From NCBI GenBank assembly GCA_041685645.1, contig JAWLFI010000149.1, forward strand, positions 1 through 6,365: DNA of 6,365 nt, given 5' to 3'. Shown here piece after piece: positions 1 through 6,131 of the stretch. How positions within the stretch are numbered: position 1 is the stretch's first letter; every line of letters starts with the position of its first letter. Made by a program: the position numbers and the translations under genes. The notes beneath the pieces were generated by a model. It had not been told where the DNA came from. It searched no databases and worked only from the letters and a program-made list of their open reading frames with translations. The stretch is from JAWLFI01 sp041685645 (lineage in GTDB: Bacteria > Bacteroidota > Bacteroidia > Chitinophagales > Saprospiraceae).

Positions 1-81
1 AATTGGGGGATTCTTCTTTCTGAATAATTTAAGTTTCTTTCTCAAGGCTTTTTCATTTGTGTACAACTCTTGCTGCTGCAT
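1..81 (-). CDS. possible N-terminus of a lysine-rich protein, cut by the left window edge
   Basis: Reading leftwards from an ATG at 79-81, 27 codons stay open to the window edge. The peptide begins MQQQELYTNEKALRKK and goes on with more Lys, Leu and Arg. It is hydrophilic, and its Glu/Leu/Lys pattern suggests a helix. The same frame has a stop at 100-102, so the ATG at 79-81 is the only ATG start available. There is no Shine-Dalgarno sequence, as for the other genes here. I do not recognise a family, and 27 codons are too few to exclude chance. The alternative is that 1-222 is wholly non-coding spacer. Confidence 0.25.
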   Translation of the reverse strand, partial: MQQQELYTNEKALRKKLKLFRKKNPPI

Positions 82-180
82 TCTTTGTCTTGCATCTGCT
101 CATTCTTTCCTCTTGTGAAGAAGACGAAATAAACACTCTTTAGTTAACAGAAGCTAATAACATTGATTTTATCAGATATA

Positions 181-210
181 GCTTACGCCTAGAATACTGA
201 GGCTAAGAGC
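181..210 (-). terminator. stem-loop just downstream of the HAD gene
   Basis: CTTA and GCCT (182-185, 187-190, with C186 bulged) pair with AGGC and TAAG (200-203, 204-207) around a 9-nt loop. The hairpin sits 13 nt beyond the stop of the minus-strand gene at 223-636. No T-run follows on the minus strand, so it is at best a weak terminator or a 3'-end stabilising stem. Confidence 0.3.
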
Positions 211-222
211 GAGAGCACAATC

Positions 223-636
223 TCAATCCTCAAACACCTGAATTGTCACCTTTTTGTCCACCAAATCCGTAAATTTCCCCTTGTACCGCGTCGCCCGCAC
301 CAAGTGATTATCTATCCAGTGATAGTTCCCCCCTCGCGGCTTGCCCATGAGCAGACCATGGTACTTGAAGCCGTGTTTCTTCAGCCAGGCTTGGGTAACA
401 TCTCTATGCTCTTCTGTCCGAGACGTGAAAAAACAGATGTAATGCCCCTGATTATGCCATTTATTTATTGTCCGCAAAGCATCTGGATACACCTCCGCCG
501 TTAGCATGCGTTCCGGCTCCTCATTCGGAATATCATCACAGATCGTCCCATCGATATCAATGAGATAATTCTTCACCCCCTTCGGCAGTATCGGACTTAT
601 GTTTTTACCCTCCACTTCCGCTTTATATAATTTCAT
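223..636 (-). CDS. small capless HAD-superfamily phosphatase/hydrolase
   Basis: A 137-residue protein with the HAD core motifs. Motif I is DIDGT at 27-31 (nucleophile D27, acid/base D29). Motif II is the Thr in FFTSR (T71), motif III is probably K99 in GKPRGG, and motif IV is WIDNH with D109. Only about 40 residues separate motifs I and II and there is no cap domain, so this is a C0-type, single-domain enzyme, shorter than the usual 200-250 residues. The family hydrolyses phosphate esters by way of a phospho-aspartate. The substrate cannot be read from the sequence; polynucleotide 3'-phosphatase-like or sugar-phosphate activity are possibilities. There is no signal peptide, so it should be cytoplasmic. 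The ATG at 634-636 puts about 20 residues before the first core strand and lies about 33 nt below a good promoter. It is transcribed alone, divergently from the BCCT gene. Some database relatives may carry misleading names such as phosphoheptose isomerase; nothing here supports that activity. Confidence 0.85.
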   Translation of the reverse strand: MKLYKAEVEGKNISPILPKGVKNYLIDIDGTICDDIPNEEPERMLTAEVYPDALRTINKWHNQGHYICFFTSRTEEHRDVTQAWLKKHGFKYHGLLMGKPRGGNYHWIDNHLVRATRYKGKFTDLVDKKVTIQVFED

Positions 637-676
637 GTCCAGCTTTTAGTTAGCGTAATTTACACACTTAGTCCAA

Positions 677-708
677 TAAAAGTAGACTATATCCCAATAG
701 CATGCAAA
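677..708 (-). promoter_or_regulatory. Bacteroidota-type promoter for the HAD gene
   Basis: Read on the minus strand, TTTG (705-708) is followed after exactly 20 nt by TACTTTTA (677-684), a 7/8 match to the TAnnTTTG -7 box of Bacteroidota. Transcription would start near 670, giving a leader of about 33 nt without a Shine-Dalgarno sequence. The spacing and position make this the best-supported promoter in the window. Confidence 0.6.
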
Positions 709-874
709 TAAAATCTCCCCTCAGACTCAAATTGTCCAAAATTAAGCGCTATAAAGACTCGGAATGACTTGGGGCCTTCCTCCGCCGGAGAAGAGCAAAG
801 CTTCAATTCCACAAACTATCTGAACTTGAAGAAGAATCTCAGAATGCACACAGCTGGTAAATGGAGTAGGTGAA

Positions 875-905
875 TTGCAATGCGCTAAATATTCTCGTAC
901 ATTCG
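875..905 (+). promoter_or_regulatory. candidate promoter for the BCCT gene (upstream one)
   Basis: TTG at 875-877, 20 nt of spacer, then TACATTCG at 898-905, which differs from TAnnTTTG by one base. It predicts a start near 911 and a leader of about 39 nt to the ATG at 950. It competes with the box at 932-939, which matches better but has no visible -33 partner. Confidence 0.4.
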
Positions 906-931
906 CAGGCAGAATGAAGGTGCAGTTACAT

Positions 932-939
932 TATTTTTG
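932..939 (+). promoter_or_regulatory. perfect TAnnTTTG box immediately before the BCCT start
   Basis: TATTTTTG matches the Bacteroidota -7 consensus at all fixed positions, but no TTG lies 19-21 nt upstream. If used, transcription would start around 946. The ATG at 950 would then be nearly leaderless and the Met at 1004 would be the likelier start. It may also be a chance match in T-rich DNA. Confidence 0.3.
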
Positions 940-949
940 AAATTGACAA

Positions 950-2602
950 ATGAGGAAAGGAGATATATCCTTTGCTCATCTGTTTTTATATAAGCCAGCC
1001 CGAATGGGAAAGAGAAAGTTATTTAGTTTTCACAAGCCGGTGTTTATTCCATCTGCCATCATAATTTTTCTGTTTATAACTATCACCCTTTGGGTGGGTG
1101 AGCCCATGGCGCTGATCTTTGAGGAAATTCAGATTGGAATAACTAAAAACACTGGTTGGTTTTTAATCCTCGCCGTGAATGTGTTTGTGGTTTCAGCTTT
1201 ATTGATTGCCTTTTCTAAATTCGGGCGCATTCGACTGGGTGGGGATCTAGCCCAGCCGGATTTTACTACTTTTTCCTGGTTTTCTATGCTGTTTTCAGCA
1301 GGTATGGGCATCGGCCTTTTGTTTTTTGGCGTGGCAGAGCCCATCATGCATTATCACGAATCACCCGTGGCAGCCAATGAGACAGCCGCAGCTGCAGAGG
1401 CAGCTATGGGCTTCACTTATTTGCACTACGGTCTGCATGCCTGGGGCATCTACGCCATAGTGGGTTTGTCTCTGGCCTTTTTCTGTTTTAATCGAAAATT
1501 GCCGCTGACAATTCGGTCGGTATTTCATCCCTTAATAGGAGATCGCATTTACGGCTGGCAGGGGAATCTCATTGATATTATTGCGGTATCTGCCACTTTA
1601 TTTGGCCTGGCCACTTCGCTGGGGTTTGGGGTTCAACAAATTAATTCCGGGCTCAATTATTTGTTGGGATGGCCGACCTCGGTGAGTACTCAGGTATTAT
1701 TGATTGCCGGCATTACGCTCATTGCTACCATCAGTGTCGTGCTAGGTCTGGAAAAAGGCGTGCGGTTTTTGAGTGTTTTAAATATGAGACTGGGCTTGCT
1801 GTTTGTGATTATTCTGTTGATCGTCGGTCCCACTGTCTTTATTTTTGATCTATTTGTCGAGTCCACGGGATCCTATTTTCAAAACCTGGTGAGTTTATCG
1901 ACCTGGAGCAATAGTTTCTCGGATTCGGAATGGCAGGATAACTGGACTATTTTTTATTGGGCGTGGTGGATATCGTGGTCTCCTTTTGTCGGAATGTTTA
2001 TCGCCCGGGTTTCTCGCGGTCGTACGATACGTGAGTTCGTATTGGGAGTACTTCTCGTGCCTACTATTCTTACTTTCTTCTGGTTTGCCGTTTTTGGTGG
2101 AGCTGCATTGCATTTGGACATCAATGGATTAGCAAACATTTCCGCTGCGGTAGGAGAGAACATTAGTACGGCCTTGTTTGTGATGCTGGAAGAATACCCC
2201 ATTTCAGAGTTTACGGCTATTTTGGGTATTATACTTGTGACCAGTTTTTTTGTTACCTCTTCAGATAGCGGATCCCTTGTTATTGACAGCATTACTGCCG
2301 GAGGAAAGCTCGATGCTCCCGTTGGACAACGGATATTTTGGGCGGTGATGGAAGGTGCGGTAGCGGCTACTCTACTGATTGGCGGAGGGCTGAAAGCACT
2401 TCAAACTGCAGCGATCAGCACGGGACTCCCCTTTGCCATCCTTCTCTTGATTATGGTGTACAGTTTGTGGCGGGGCCTGAGAAAGGAGTACAGCGAAATA
2501 CTTTTGAAAAAGTCAAAGCAGAACGAAAAGGACGATATGCATCGGATCGATAAACTATGGCAAGAGAGATCGTCAAGGGATAAGAAAAAGGAGAATTCGT
2601 AA
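950..2602 (+). CDS. BCCT-family transporter (betaine/choline/carnitine type), probably Na+-coupled
   Basis: A 550-residue inner-membrane carrier of the BCCT family with about 12 predicted membrane helices between residues 31 and 506 (LeuT fold). Visible signatures are GMGIG at 118-122 followed by FFGVAEPIMHY; the substrate-cage run YWAWWISWSPF with W337, W339, W340 and W343; the basic RGRTIREF loop near 356-363; and VTSSDSGS at 435-442, where T436 and S437 match Na2-site residues of BetP. Glycines in GMGIG and the T/S pair fit Na+-driven uptake of glycine betaine, choline or a related trimethylammonium compound; the exact substrate is not readable. The tail (507-550) is hydrophilic and rich in Lys, Arg and Glu. 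In BetP a tail of this kind senses osmotic stress, so osmotic gating here is an inference. The start is uncertain: the ATG at 950 gives 18 residues before Met19 (ATG at 1004), whose context MGKRKLFSFHKPVF looks like a normal family N-terminus. Neither start has a Shine-Dalgarno sequence. The gene is monocistronic and ends before a strong terminator. Confidence 0.95.
   Translation: MRKGDISFAHLFLYKPARMGKRKLFSFHKPVFIPSAIIIFLFITITLWVGEPMALIFEEIQIGITKNTGWFLILAVNVFVVSALLIAFSKFGRIRLGGDLAQPDFTTFSWFSMLFSAGMGIGLLFFGVAEPIMHYHESPVAANETAAAAEAAMGFTYLHYGLHAWGIYAIVGLSLAFFCFNRKLPLTIRSVFHPLIGDRIYGWQGNLIDIIAVSATLFGLATSLGFGVQQINSGLNYLLGWPTSVSTQVLLIAGITLIATISVVLGLEKGVRFLSVLNMRLGLLFVIILLIVGPTVFIFDLFVESTGSYFQNLVSLSTWSNSFSDSEWQDNWTIFYWAWWISWSPFVGMFIARVSRGRTIREFVLGVLLVPTILTFFWFAVFGGAALHLDINGLANISAAVGENISTALFVMLEEYPISEFTAILGIILVTSFFVTSSDSGSLVIDSITAGGKLDAPVGQRIFWAVMEGAVAATLLIGGGLKALQTAAISTGLPFAILLLIMVYSLWRGLRKEYSEILLKKSKQNEKDDMHRIDKLWQERSSRDKKKENS
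956..973 (+). promoter_or_regulatory. hairpin with an SD-like core at the 5' end of the BCCT message
   Basis: AAAGGA (956-961) and TCCTTT (968-973) form a perfect 6-bp inverted repeat around GATATA. The left arm is part of an SD-like run (AGGAAAGGAGA, 953-963), but no start codon in the right frame lies 5-10 nt downstream. It is either coding sequence of the upstream start or leader structure for the start at 1004. Confidence 0.3.
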
Positions 2603-2717
2603 AACATTGCCGCCCAAAACTATACCGTGATGCCTTAGAAGTTAGGACTCCAAACCTCTGGAAACTCAAGGCGGCAGCCTCCCTGACGATTTGAAATTAG
2701 GCCCCCTTTTGAAAAGT

Positions 2718-2745
2718 GAAAAGGCCATTGAGCAATGGCCTTTTC
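2718..2745. terminator. strong palindromic Rho-independent terminator
   Basis: A perfect 12-bp stem (2718-2729 with 2734-2745, GAAAAGGCCATT paired with AATGGCCTTTTC) closes a 4-nt loop, GAGC. On the plus strand the right arm ends in TTTTCT. It lies 115 nt after the BCCT stop. Because both arms carry A or T runs it could also stop minus-strand transcripts from the SDR operon. Confidence 0.85.
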
Positions 2746-2870
2746 TAAGAAATGTATAGAAATAATGAAACTGCTATTTCCGGTAGAGCGGATCGTTACC
2801 GCCACATCCCACTTCAGATAAAAAGAACACTTTTCAAAGAAAGATCTTGAGCTGCTGTATGCAGGGAGGG

Positions 2871-2903
2871 TTGCATTTATTAGAAGCGCAGTATATATTT
2901 TTG
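2871..2903 (+). promoter_or_regulatory. weak candidate promoter facing the structured block
   Basis: TATTTTTG at 2896-2903 is a perfect TAnnTTTG match with TTG at 2871-2873. The 22-nt spacing is longer than the usual 19-21. If real, it would transcribe rightwards from about 2910 through the hairpin-rich block with no gene before the convergent SDR. Confidence 0.25.
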
Positions 2904-3002
2904 AAAGGTACAAGGGGAATGAATAGAGCCTATAGACGCAATTTTTCCTATACGTAGTGGATGTGAGGATACTGAACCCAAGTGAGTATATAAAAAATGG
3001 AA

Positions 3003-3170
3003 GGCCAGACCGCGGTTCGACCCACCTCCTTGGCAAGGGGTAAGAACCAAGCGCGGCCACCGGAGTCCCGGGAATTGCCAGAGGGCAATCTCGAGGATAG
3101 AGGGCGGGAATCGGCACGAGCCCCGAAAGCATATCAACTTCGCGACGAATCGTAGCGAGGGACGGCCCTG
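3003..3170. repeat. GC-rich multi-hairpin block, possible dispersed repeat or structured RNA
   Basis: About 63% G+C over 3001-3170, inside AT-rich spacer. First, an imperfect 56-nt hairpin: GGCC 3003-3006 with 3055-3058, CGC 3011-3013 with GCG 3051-3053, GGTTC 3014-3018 with GAACC 3044-3048, ACC 3020-3022 with GGT 3039-3041, and CCTT 3028-3031 with AAGG 3035-3038. Second, ATTGCC 3074-3079 with GGCAAT 3084-3089 around AGAG. Third, TCGC 3140-3143 and ACG 3145-3147 with CGT 3151-3153 and GCGA 3155-3158 around AAT. It shares words with the block at 6241-6365 (see findings). It matches no RNA family I recognise. The type repeat is the cautious choice; ncRNA on either strand is the alternative. Confidence 0.45.
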
Positions 3171-3205
3171 ATACTAAAATTTTGAAAAAAAAAGTGAGTG
3201 TACGG

Positions 3206-4111
3206 TCAGTTTACGATGGTGAGATGGGAGCGAATCTCCTCAAAAAAGTCATCCATAAGTTCGCGACGACGGGGGTCTGAGGCCCTGGGCTGATGAAAGG
3301 ATTGTCCGGACATGGTTTGGTGGCGATTGACAAACTGATATTCCAGAGAAGGCAGGCGATCCTGAAGAAAACTGCGGATATCGTTAATGCTGGCGTTGAA
3401 ATCGAAGGAAAGTGGGATGGCCTGACCGTTTTGTACCCATTGAGTGATATGCTGGATAAGGTGTGGCAGGTAAACGAAAGCCCGGTCTTGCTCTCCGTCG
3501 CCGTAAATACGAATTTTGCCGGTTGTCAATGCCTGAAAGAAAAATGCATTCATGACGGTATCGAGGCGCAAGCTGCGATTGTAGCCAAAGACGTGAGCCG
3601 ATCGGAGGATATGTCCCCGTCCACGGAAGAGCGAGAGGTATTCTTCACCGCAAAATTTGGATAGGCCATAGGCATTCTCCGGAAGGGGATGGGTATCAAT
3701 ATCGATGTCCGAACGAAAGCCATATACTGAAGAGGAGCTGAGGTACATCAAGCGATTAACCGTTGGACTTTCATTGGCGATGCGCACGACATTTTGGGTG
3801 CCCCAGCGATTGACTTGTTCGTACTGCAGGTTTTGAATGTGATTGTAGGGCTCGGAGGTGAAGGCCGCTAGATGGATCAAAGTATCGACCTTCTGTGTCG
3901 CGGCTAGAAGCTCTTTTAGCCGATAACTATCGAGAATATCGCCTTGTACGAAAGTTACTTTATTGAGACTTTTCCCATTGAAGAAAAAATCATGCCGGCT
4001 GGAACTCAAATTATCGTACACGTAAATATTTTCGACCTGATCGAGCTCGTGTAGGGCATCTATTAGTGAGGTGCCAATATATCCACAGCCTCCGGTAATG
4101 CAAAGATTCAT
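3206..4111 (-). CDS. NAD-dependent epimerase/dehydratase (extended SDR, NDP-sugar type)
   Basis: A 301-residue cytoplasmic extended short-chain dehydrogenase. Its N-terminal Rossmann fold has the dinucleotide motif GGCGYIG (7-13), an acidic residue after strand 2 (D33 in YDNLSSS) that favours NAD over NADP, and GDILD at 57-61. The catalytic set is a Ser in SSSSVYG (probably S126), Y148 and K152 of YGLSK. These place it with UDP-glucose 4-epimerase-like enzymes that act on nucleotide sugars. The late motif IYGDGEQDRAFVYLPHL (202-218) recalls the family's usual RDFVxVxD element, but both aspartates are replaced (A211, H217), so the substrate pocket may be unusual. Substrate and product cannot be assigned. 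It starts 12 nt after the cysH stop and is very likely cotranscribed with it; its own start has no Shine-Dalgarno sequence. Confidence 0.88.
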   Translation of the reverse strand: MNLCITGGCGYIGTSLIDALHELDQVENIYVYDNLSSSRHDFFFNGKSLNKVTFVQGDILDSYRLKELLAATQKVDTLIHLAAFTSEPYNHIQNLQYEQVNRWGTQNVVRIANESPTVNRLMYLSSSSVYGFRSDIDIDTHPLPENAYGLSKFCGEEYLSLFRGRGHILRSAHVFGYNRSLRLDTVMNAFFFQALTTGKIRIYGDGEQDRAFVYLPHLIQHITQWVQNGQAIPLSFDFNASINDIRSFLQDRLPSLEYQFVNRHQTMSGQSFHQPRASDPRRRELMDDFFEEIRSHLTIVN

Positions 4112-4123
4112 AGCTTGGTGATT

Positions 4124-4780
4124 CTAGGTGTGAAGACCGCATTCTGTTTTTTGACTCCCCTCCCAGCGGGCCTGGCGTGCATCGGATCCAGTCTGTCTAT
4201 GGGTGCAGGGAATGCAGCCGATACTTTCATACCCCTGATCAGTGAGTGGATGGCGGGGCAGCTGGTGGCTCGTGATATATTGCTCAATATCCGATTGAGT
4301 CCAATGGAGCATGGGGTGAAGTTTATGGACGCCATGCTCATCGACTTCTGCAATGGGTAATCCAGCCCGATGGTGAGTCTGGTCGGCGCGGATGCCACTG
4401 ATCCACATATCGCCGGGATTGAGGTATTGTCGCAAAGGCAAAACCTTATTGATATAGCAGCACTGATCCGTATCGGTGCTGTAGAGGGGTAATCCATCCG
4501 GGCCAATTTGCTGGGCATATGAGGATAATGAGCGCAGCTCCCTCACATTAAGTCCGAGTTCTATTTGCAGCCTATGCTTGAAGTTCCAGGTTTCGGGAAA
4601 GATGTAGCCGGTATCGAGAAATAGGATTTCCACCTGTGGAAAATGTAGCGAGAGCAAGTGCAGCAGTGGCACACTTTGGGTTTGAAAAGAGGAGGAGGCG
4701 CAACACTTGTTTCCCTCAGTAATTTCCTGCTGAATATAATTTTCTACAATAGTAAGCGTCTTGTCGATCTGAGCCTTCAT
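4124..4780 (-). CDS. cysH: adenylyl-sulfate (APS) reductase, thioredoxin-dependent, [4Fe-4S] type
   Basis: A 218-residue cytoplasmic enzyme of the CysH family, which reduces activated sulfate to sulfite with thioredoxin (assimilatory sulfate reduction). Visible are the nucleotide-binding loop SSSFQTQSVP (29-38), LFLDTGYIFPET (54-64), WISGIRADQ (126-134), the PP-loop-type segment HPMLHWTQSDI (155-165), HPLTDQGYESIGCIPC (177-192), and the C-terminal catalytic Cys in KTECGLH (C214). C107-C108 and C189/C192 form the CC...CxxC set that binds a [4Fe-4S] cluster. In this family the cluster marks enzymes that prefer APS over PAPS, so EC 1.8.4.10 is likelier than 1.8.4.8. The length is close to normal. 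It is the first gene of a two-gene unit with the SDR downstream; no sulfate adenylyltransferase genes (cysD, cysN) are in view. The ATG at 4778-4780 lies about 31 nt below a candidate promoter. Confidence 0.95.
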   Translation of the reverse strand: MKAQIDKTLTIVENYIQQEITEGNKCCASSSFQTQSVPLLHLLSLHFPQVEILFLDTGYIFPETWNFKHRLQIELGLNVRELRSLSSYAQQIGPDGLPLYSTDTDQCCYINKVLPLRQYLNPGDMWISGIRADQTHHRAGLPIAEVDEHGVHKLHPMLHWTQSDIEQYITSHQLPRHPLTDQGYESIGCIPCTHRQTGSDARQARWEGSQKTECGLHT

Positions 4781-4817
4781 AGGGTATTTTCGATGAATGC
4801 TGAATTGAGTCCCGAGG

Positions 4818-4848
4818 TGAAATTACAATTTTTGCATTGCGGTTCAAA
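4818..4848 (-). promoter_or_regulatory. candidate Bacteroidota-type promoter for the cysH-SDR unit
   Basis: On the minus strand TTTG (4845-4848) is followed after 19 nt by TAATTTCA (4818-4825), which keeps the TA and two of the three Ts of TAnnTTTG but differs at its last two bases. The spacing is canonical, and the predicted start near 4811 leaves a leader of about 31 nt, similar to the HAD gene. Confidence 0.4.
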
Positions 4849-4943
4849 ATTCAAAAACGTTAATACATAAAGGAAAAAATCTATGCTAAAGTTCAACACC
4901 AATAACGAGTAGCATGCGAGAAAAGGTTCGTTCTAGTCCTTTT

Positions 4944-4967
4944 AGAAATAGAGTGTCCCCTATTTCT
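4944..4967 (-). terminator. stem-loop downstream of the CNNM-CBS gene
   Basis: AGAAATAG (4944-4951) and CTATTTCT (4960-4967) form a perfect 8-bp stem around an 8-nt loop. It lies 39 nt beyond the CNNM-CBS stop and ahead of the cysH promoter. The stem is AT-rich and no long T-run follows on the minus strand, so it may be a weak terminator or only a 3'-end stem. Confidence 0.35.
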
Positions 4968-5006
4968 TCAATGAGAATACCGGGCCGCTCAATACATCCC
5001 TTTTTT

Positions 5007-6077
5007 CTAACTCGCGGTATCCTCCTCTTCGTCATCCAGGAAGTATTGATATTTTTTTTGCCGTTGTTTCCATCGCTCCAAGGCGTACTGTTGCATGTCT
5101 GCTATTTCGTCCTTCTCATCCAAAATTTCAAAGCCGAGCAGTGATTCAATAATATCCTCGAGGGTGGCAATTCCAGCCATTCCTCCATATTCGTCGACGA
5201 TAATGGAAATGTGTTCCTTCTTAGCCAGCATTTTTTCCCAGGCATTGAAGAGGGTTGTGAATTCGCTAAAGGTGAGAATTTTCCTTTTCAGGTCTTTGAG
5301 TTGCAGGTTATCTTGCCCTTCTGCTAATTTTTCAAACACCCGCTCTCTAAAGACATAACCCGTCACCTGATCCCTGCTGTCCCGATAAATGGGAATGCGG
5401 GAAAAATGTAAGAACTCCTTATTCTTCAAAAACTCCCTCAGTCCCATGTCCTCGTGAGCGACGACCACTACGGTTCGCGGCGTCATGATCTCCCCCAGTT
5501 TCACACTTTTCAGTCGAATGAGGTTTTGAATGATCTTGTTTTCTTTTTCCACAAAAATTCCCTCCTGTGTTCCGATACTAGCCAGAGCGGATATTTCCGC
5601 CCGGCTGGTTGATAATTCGCGGTGGTCACGAGCCAGCGTTCTGGTCAAGACAGAAGAGATTTTAACCAGCGGGTAGGTAATAAAGATCATACCCCGAATC
5701 ACAGAAGTGGAAAAATTAACTAACTCTTTACTGTAGTTTGCTCCGAGAGTTTTGGGAATAATCTCGGTAAACACGAGGATAAGTAGCGTCAGAACGGCAG
5801 AAACAATACCAAAATACGCTTGCCCAAACACGATAGTCGCTTGCGCACCCACGCCGGCAGCCCCCACGGTGTGGGCTATTGTATTGAGAGAAAGGATAGC
5901 TGATAGCGGGCGGTCAATATCTTTTTTTAAGTCGATCATCCCTTTGGATCGAACATTTCCATCCTTGGACTTTGAATTGAGATAAGACAAAGGAACTGAT
6001 AAAAGAACAGCCTCCATGATAGAGCACAAGGCAGAGGTAAACAAAGCGAGAAACAAATAGACAAATAGCAAAACCAT
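5007..6077 (-). CDS. CNNM (DUF21) transmembrane protein with paired CBS domains, CorB-like
   Basis: A 356-residue inner-membrane protein. Residues 1 to about 150 are the CNNM domain with hydrophobic helices near 1-27, 56-80, 88-108 and 119-145. Conserved features are the SIMEA segment (S19, E22), LSLNTIAHTVGAA (62-74, with N65) and TEIIPKT (104-110). A linker with an amphipathic stretch leads to a CBS pair (about 195-320) holding IMTPR (197-201) and DEYGGMAGIATLEDII (295-310). The tail ends in an acidic DDEEEDTAS. The CorC_HlyC domain that many homologues carry after the CBS pair is absent. The hallmark LSLNTIAHTVGAA run suggests a subfamily of about 350 residues that normally lacks it, so this is probably not a truncation. 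Relatives such as CorB and MpfA handle Mg2+, probably as exporters, with CBS domains that can bind ATP; the cation here is inferred. The ATG at 6075-6077 starts directly at the first helix. The gene is monocistronic. Old names such as hemolysin are historical. Confidence 0.9.
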   Translation of the reverse strand: MVLLFVYLFLALFTSALCSIMEAVLLSVPLSYLNSKSKDGNVRSKGMIDLKKDIDRPLSAILSLNTIAHTVGAAGVGAQATIVFGQAYFGIVSAVLTLLILVFTEIIPKTLGANYSKELVNFSTSVIRGMIFITYPLVKISSVLTRTLARDHRELSTSRAEISALASIGTQEGIFVEKENKIIQNLIRLKSVKLGEIMTPRTVVVVAHEDMGLREFLKNKEFLHFSRIPIYRDSRDQVTGYVFRERVFEKLAEGQDNLQLKDLKRKILTFSEFTTLFNAWEKMLAKKEHISIIVDEYGGMAGIATLEDIIESLLGFEILDEKDEIADMQQYALERWKQRQKKYQYFLDDEEEDTAS

Positions 6078-6131
6078 AGGCTAAGATTCTTAATTATAGT
6101 CAGTCGATACCAGACATAGTTACAACTCCGG

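Larger units (their letters stand above)
637..949. other. divergent intergenic region between the HAD and BCCT genes
   Basis: 313 bp without a convincing gene. It holds a minus-strand promoter (677-708) and two plus-strand promoter candidates (875-905, 932-939), listed separately. A perfect 11-bp palindrome (CTCCG, C, CGGAG) lies at about 781-791. The middle part (about 740-860) shows no other structure I can support. Confidence 0.6.
2603..3205. other. long convergent intergenic region between the BCCT and SDR genes
   Basis: 603 bp with no gene I can support. It contains a 7-bp inverted repeat soon after the BCCT stop (TGCCGCC at 2608-2614, GGCGGCA at 2670-2676), the terminator at 2718-2745, AT-rich spacer with a possible plus-strand promoter (2871-2903), and the GC-rich structured block (about 3003-3170). 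A run of nine A (3183-3191) lies just beyond the SDR stop; on the minus strand it is a T-run, but no stem precedes it closely, so I do not call it a terminator. Confidence 0.6.

Noticed and set aside
1954..2292. 112-codon minus-strand open frame inside the BCCT gene
   Set aside because: It overlaps conserved BCCT motifs in antisense and encodes no recognisable protein.
3012..3023. GGTTCGACCC, which looks like a tRNA T-arm
   Set aside because: The bases around the 7-nt loop do not form the 5-bp T-stem, and no acceptor, anticodon or D arm can be placed. The bases instead pair in the larger hairpin.
3109..3120. AATCGGCACGAG resembles a cDNA-library EcoRI adapter (AATTCGGCACGAG)
   Set aside because: It lacks one T of the adapter and so has no EcoRI site. 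It lies inside a native-looking structured block, so it is a chance resemblance rather than vector contamination.
2635..3132. Long open frame (165 codons) on the minus strand in the intergenic region
   Set aside because: It runs through the terminator palindrome and the hairpin block, shows no recognisable domain, and its Pro/Arg-rich start simply reflects the GC-rich repeat. A longer frame is expected there by chance.
3293..3664. 123-codon plus-strand open frame inside the SDR gene
   Set aside because: It is antisense to a well-supported gene whose motifs are intact, and has no start context or domain of its own.
4979..5006. CGGGCCGCTC followed by a T-run, reminiscent of the end of a Bacteroidota intergenic repeat
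   Set aside because: Too short and without the hairpins seen in the other two blocks; not enough to call a repeat fragment.
5007..6077. CNNM-CBS protein as a truncated CorC gene lacking its C-terminal domain
   Set aside because: The frame ends in a normal acidic tail, and no CorC_HlyC-like sequence appears in any frame downstream. A subfamily of this length without the domain is the simpler explanation.
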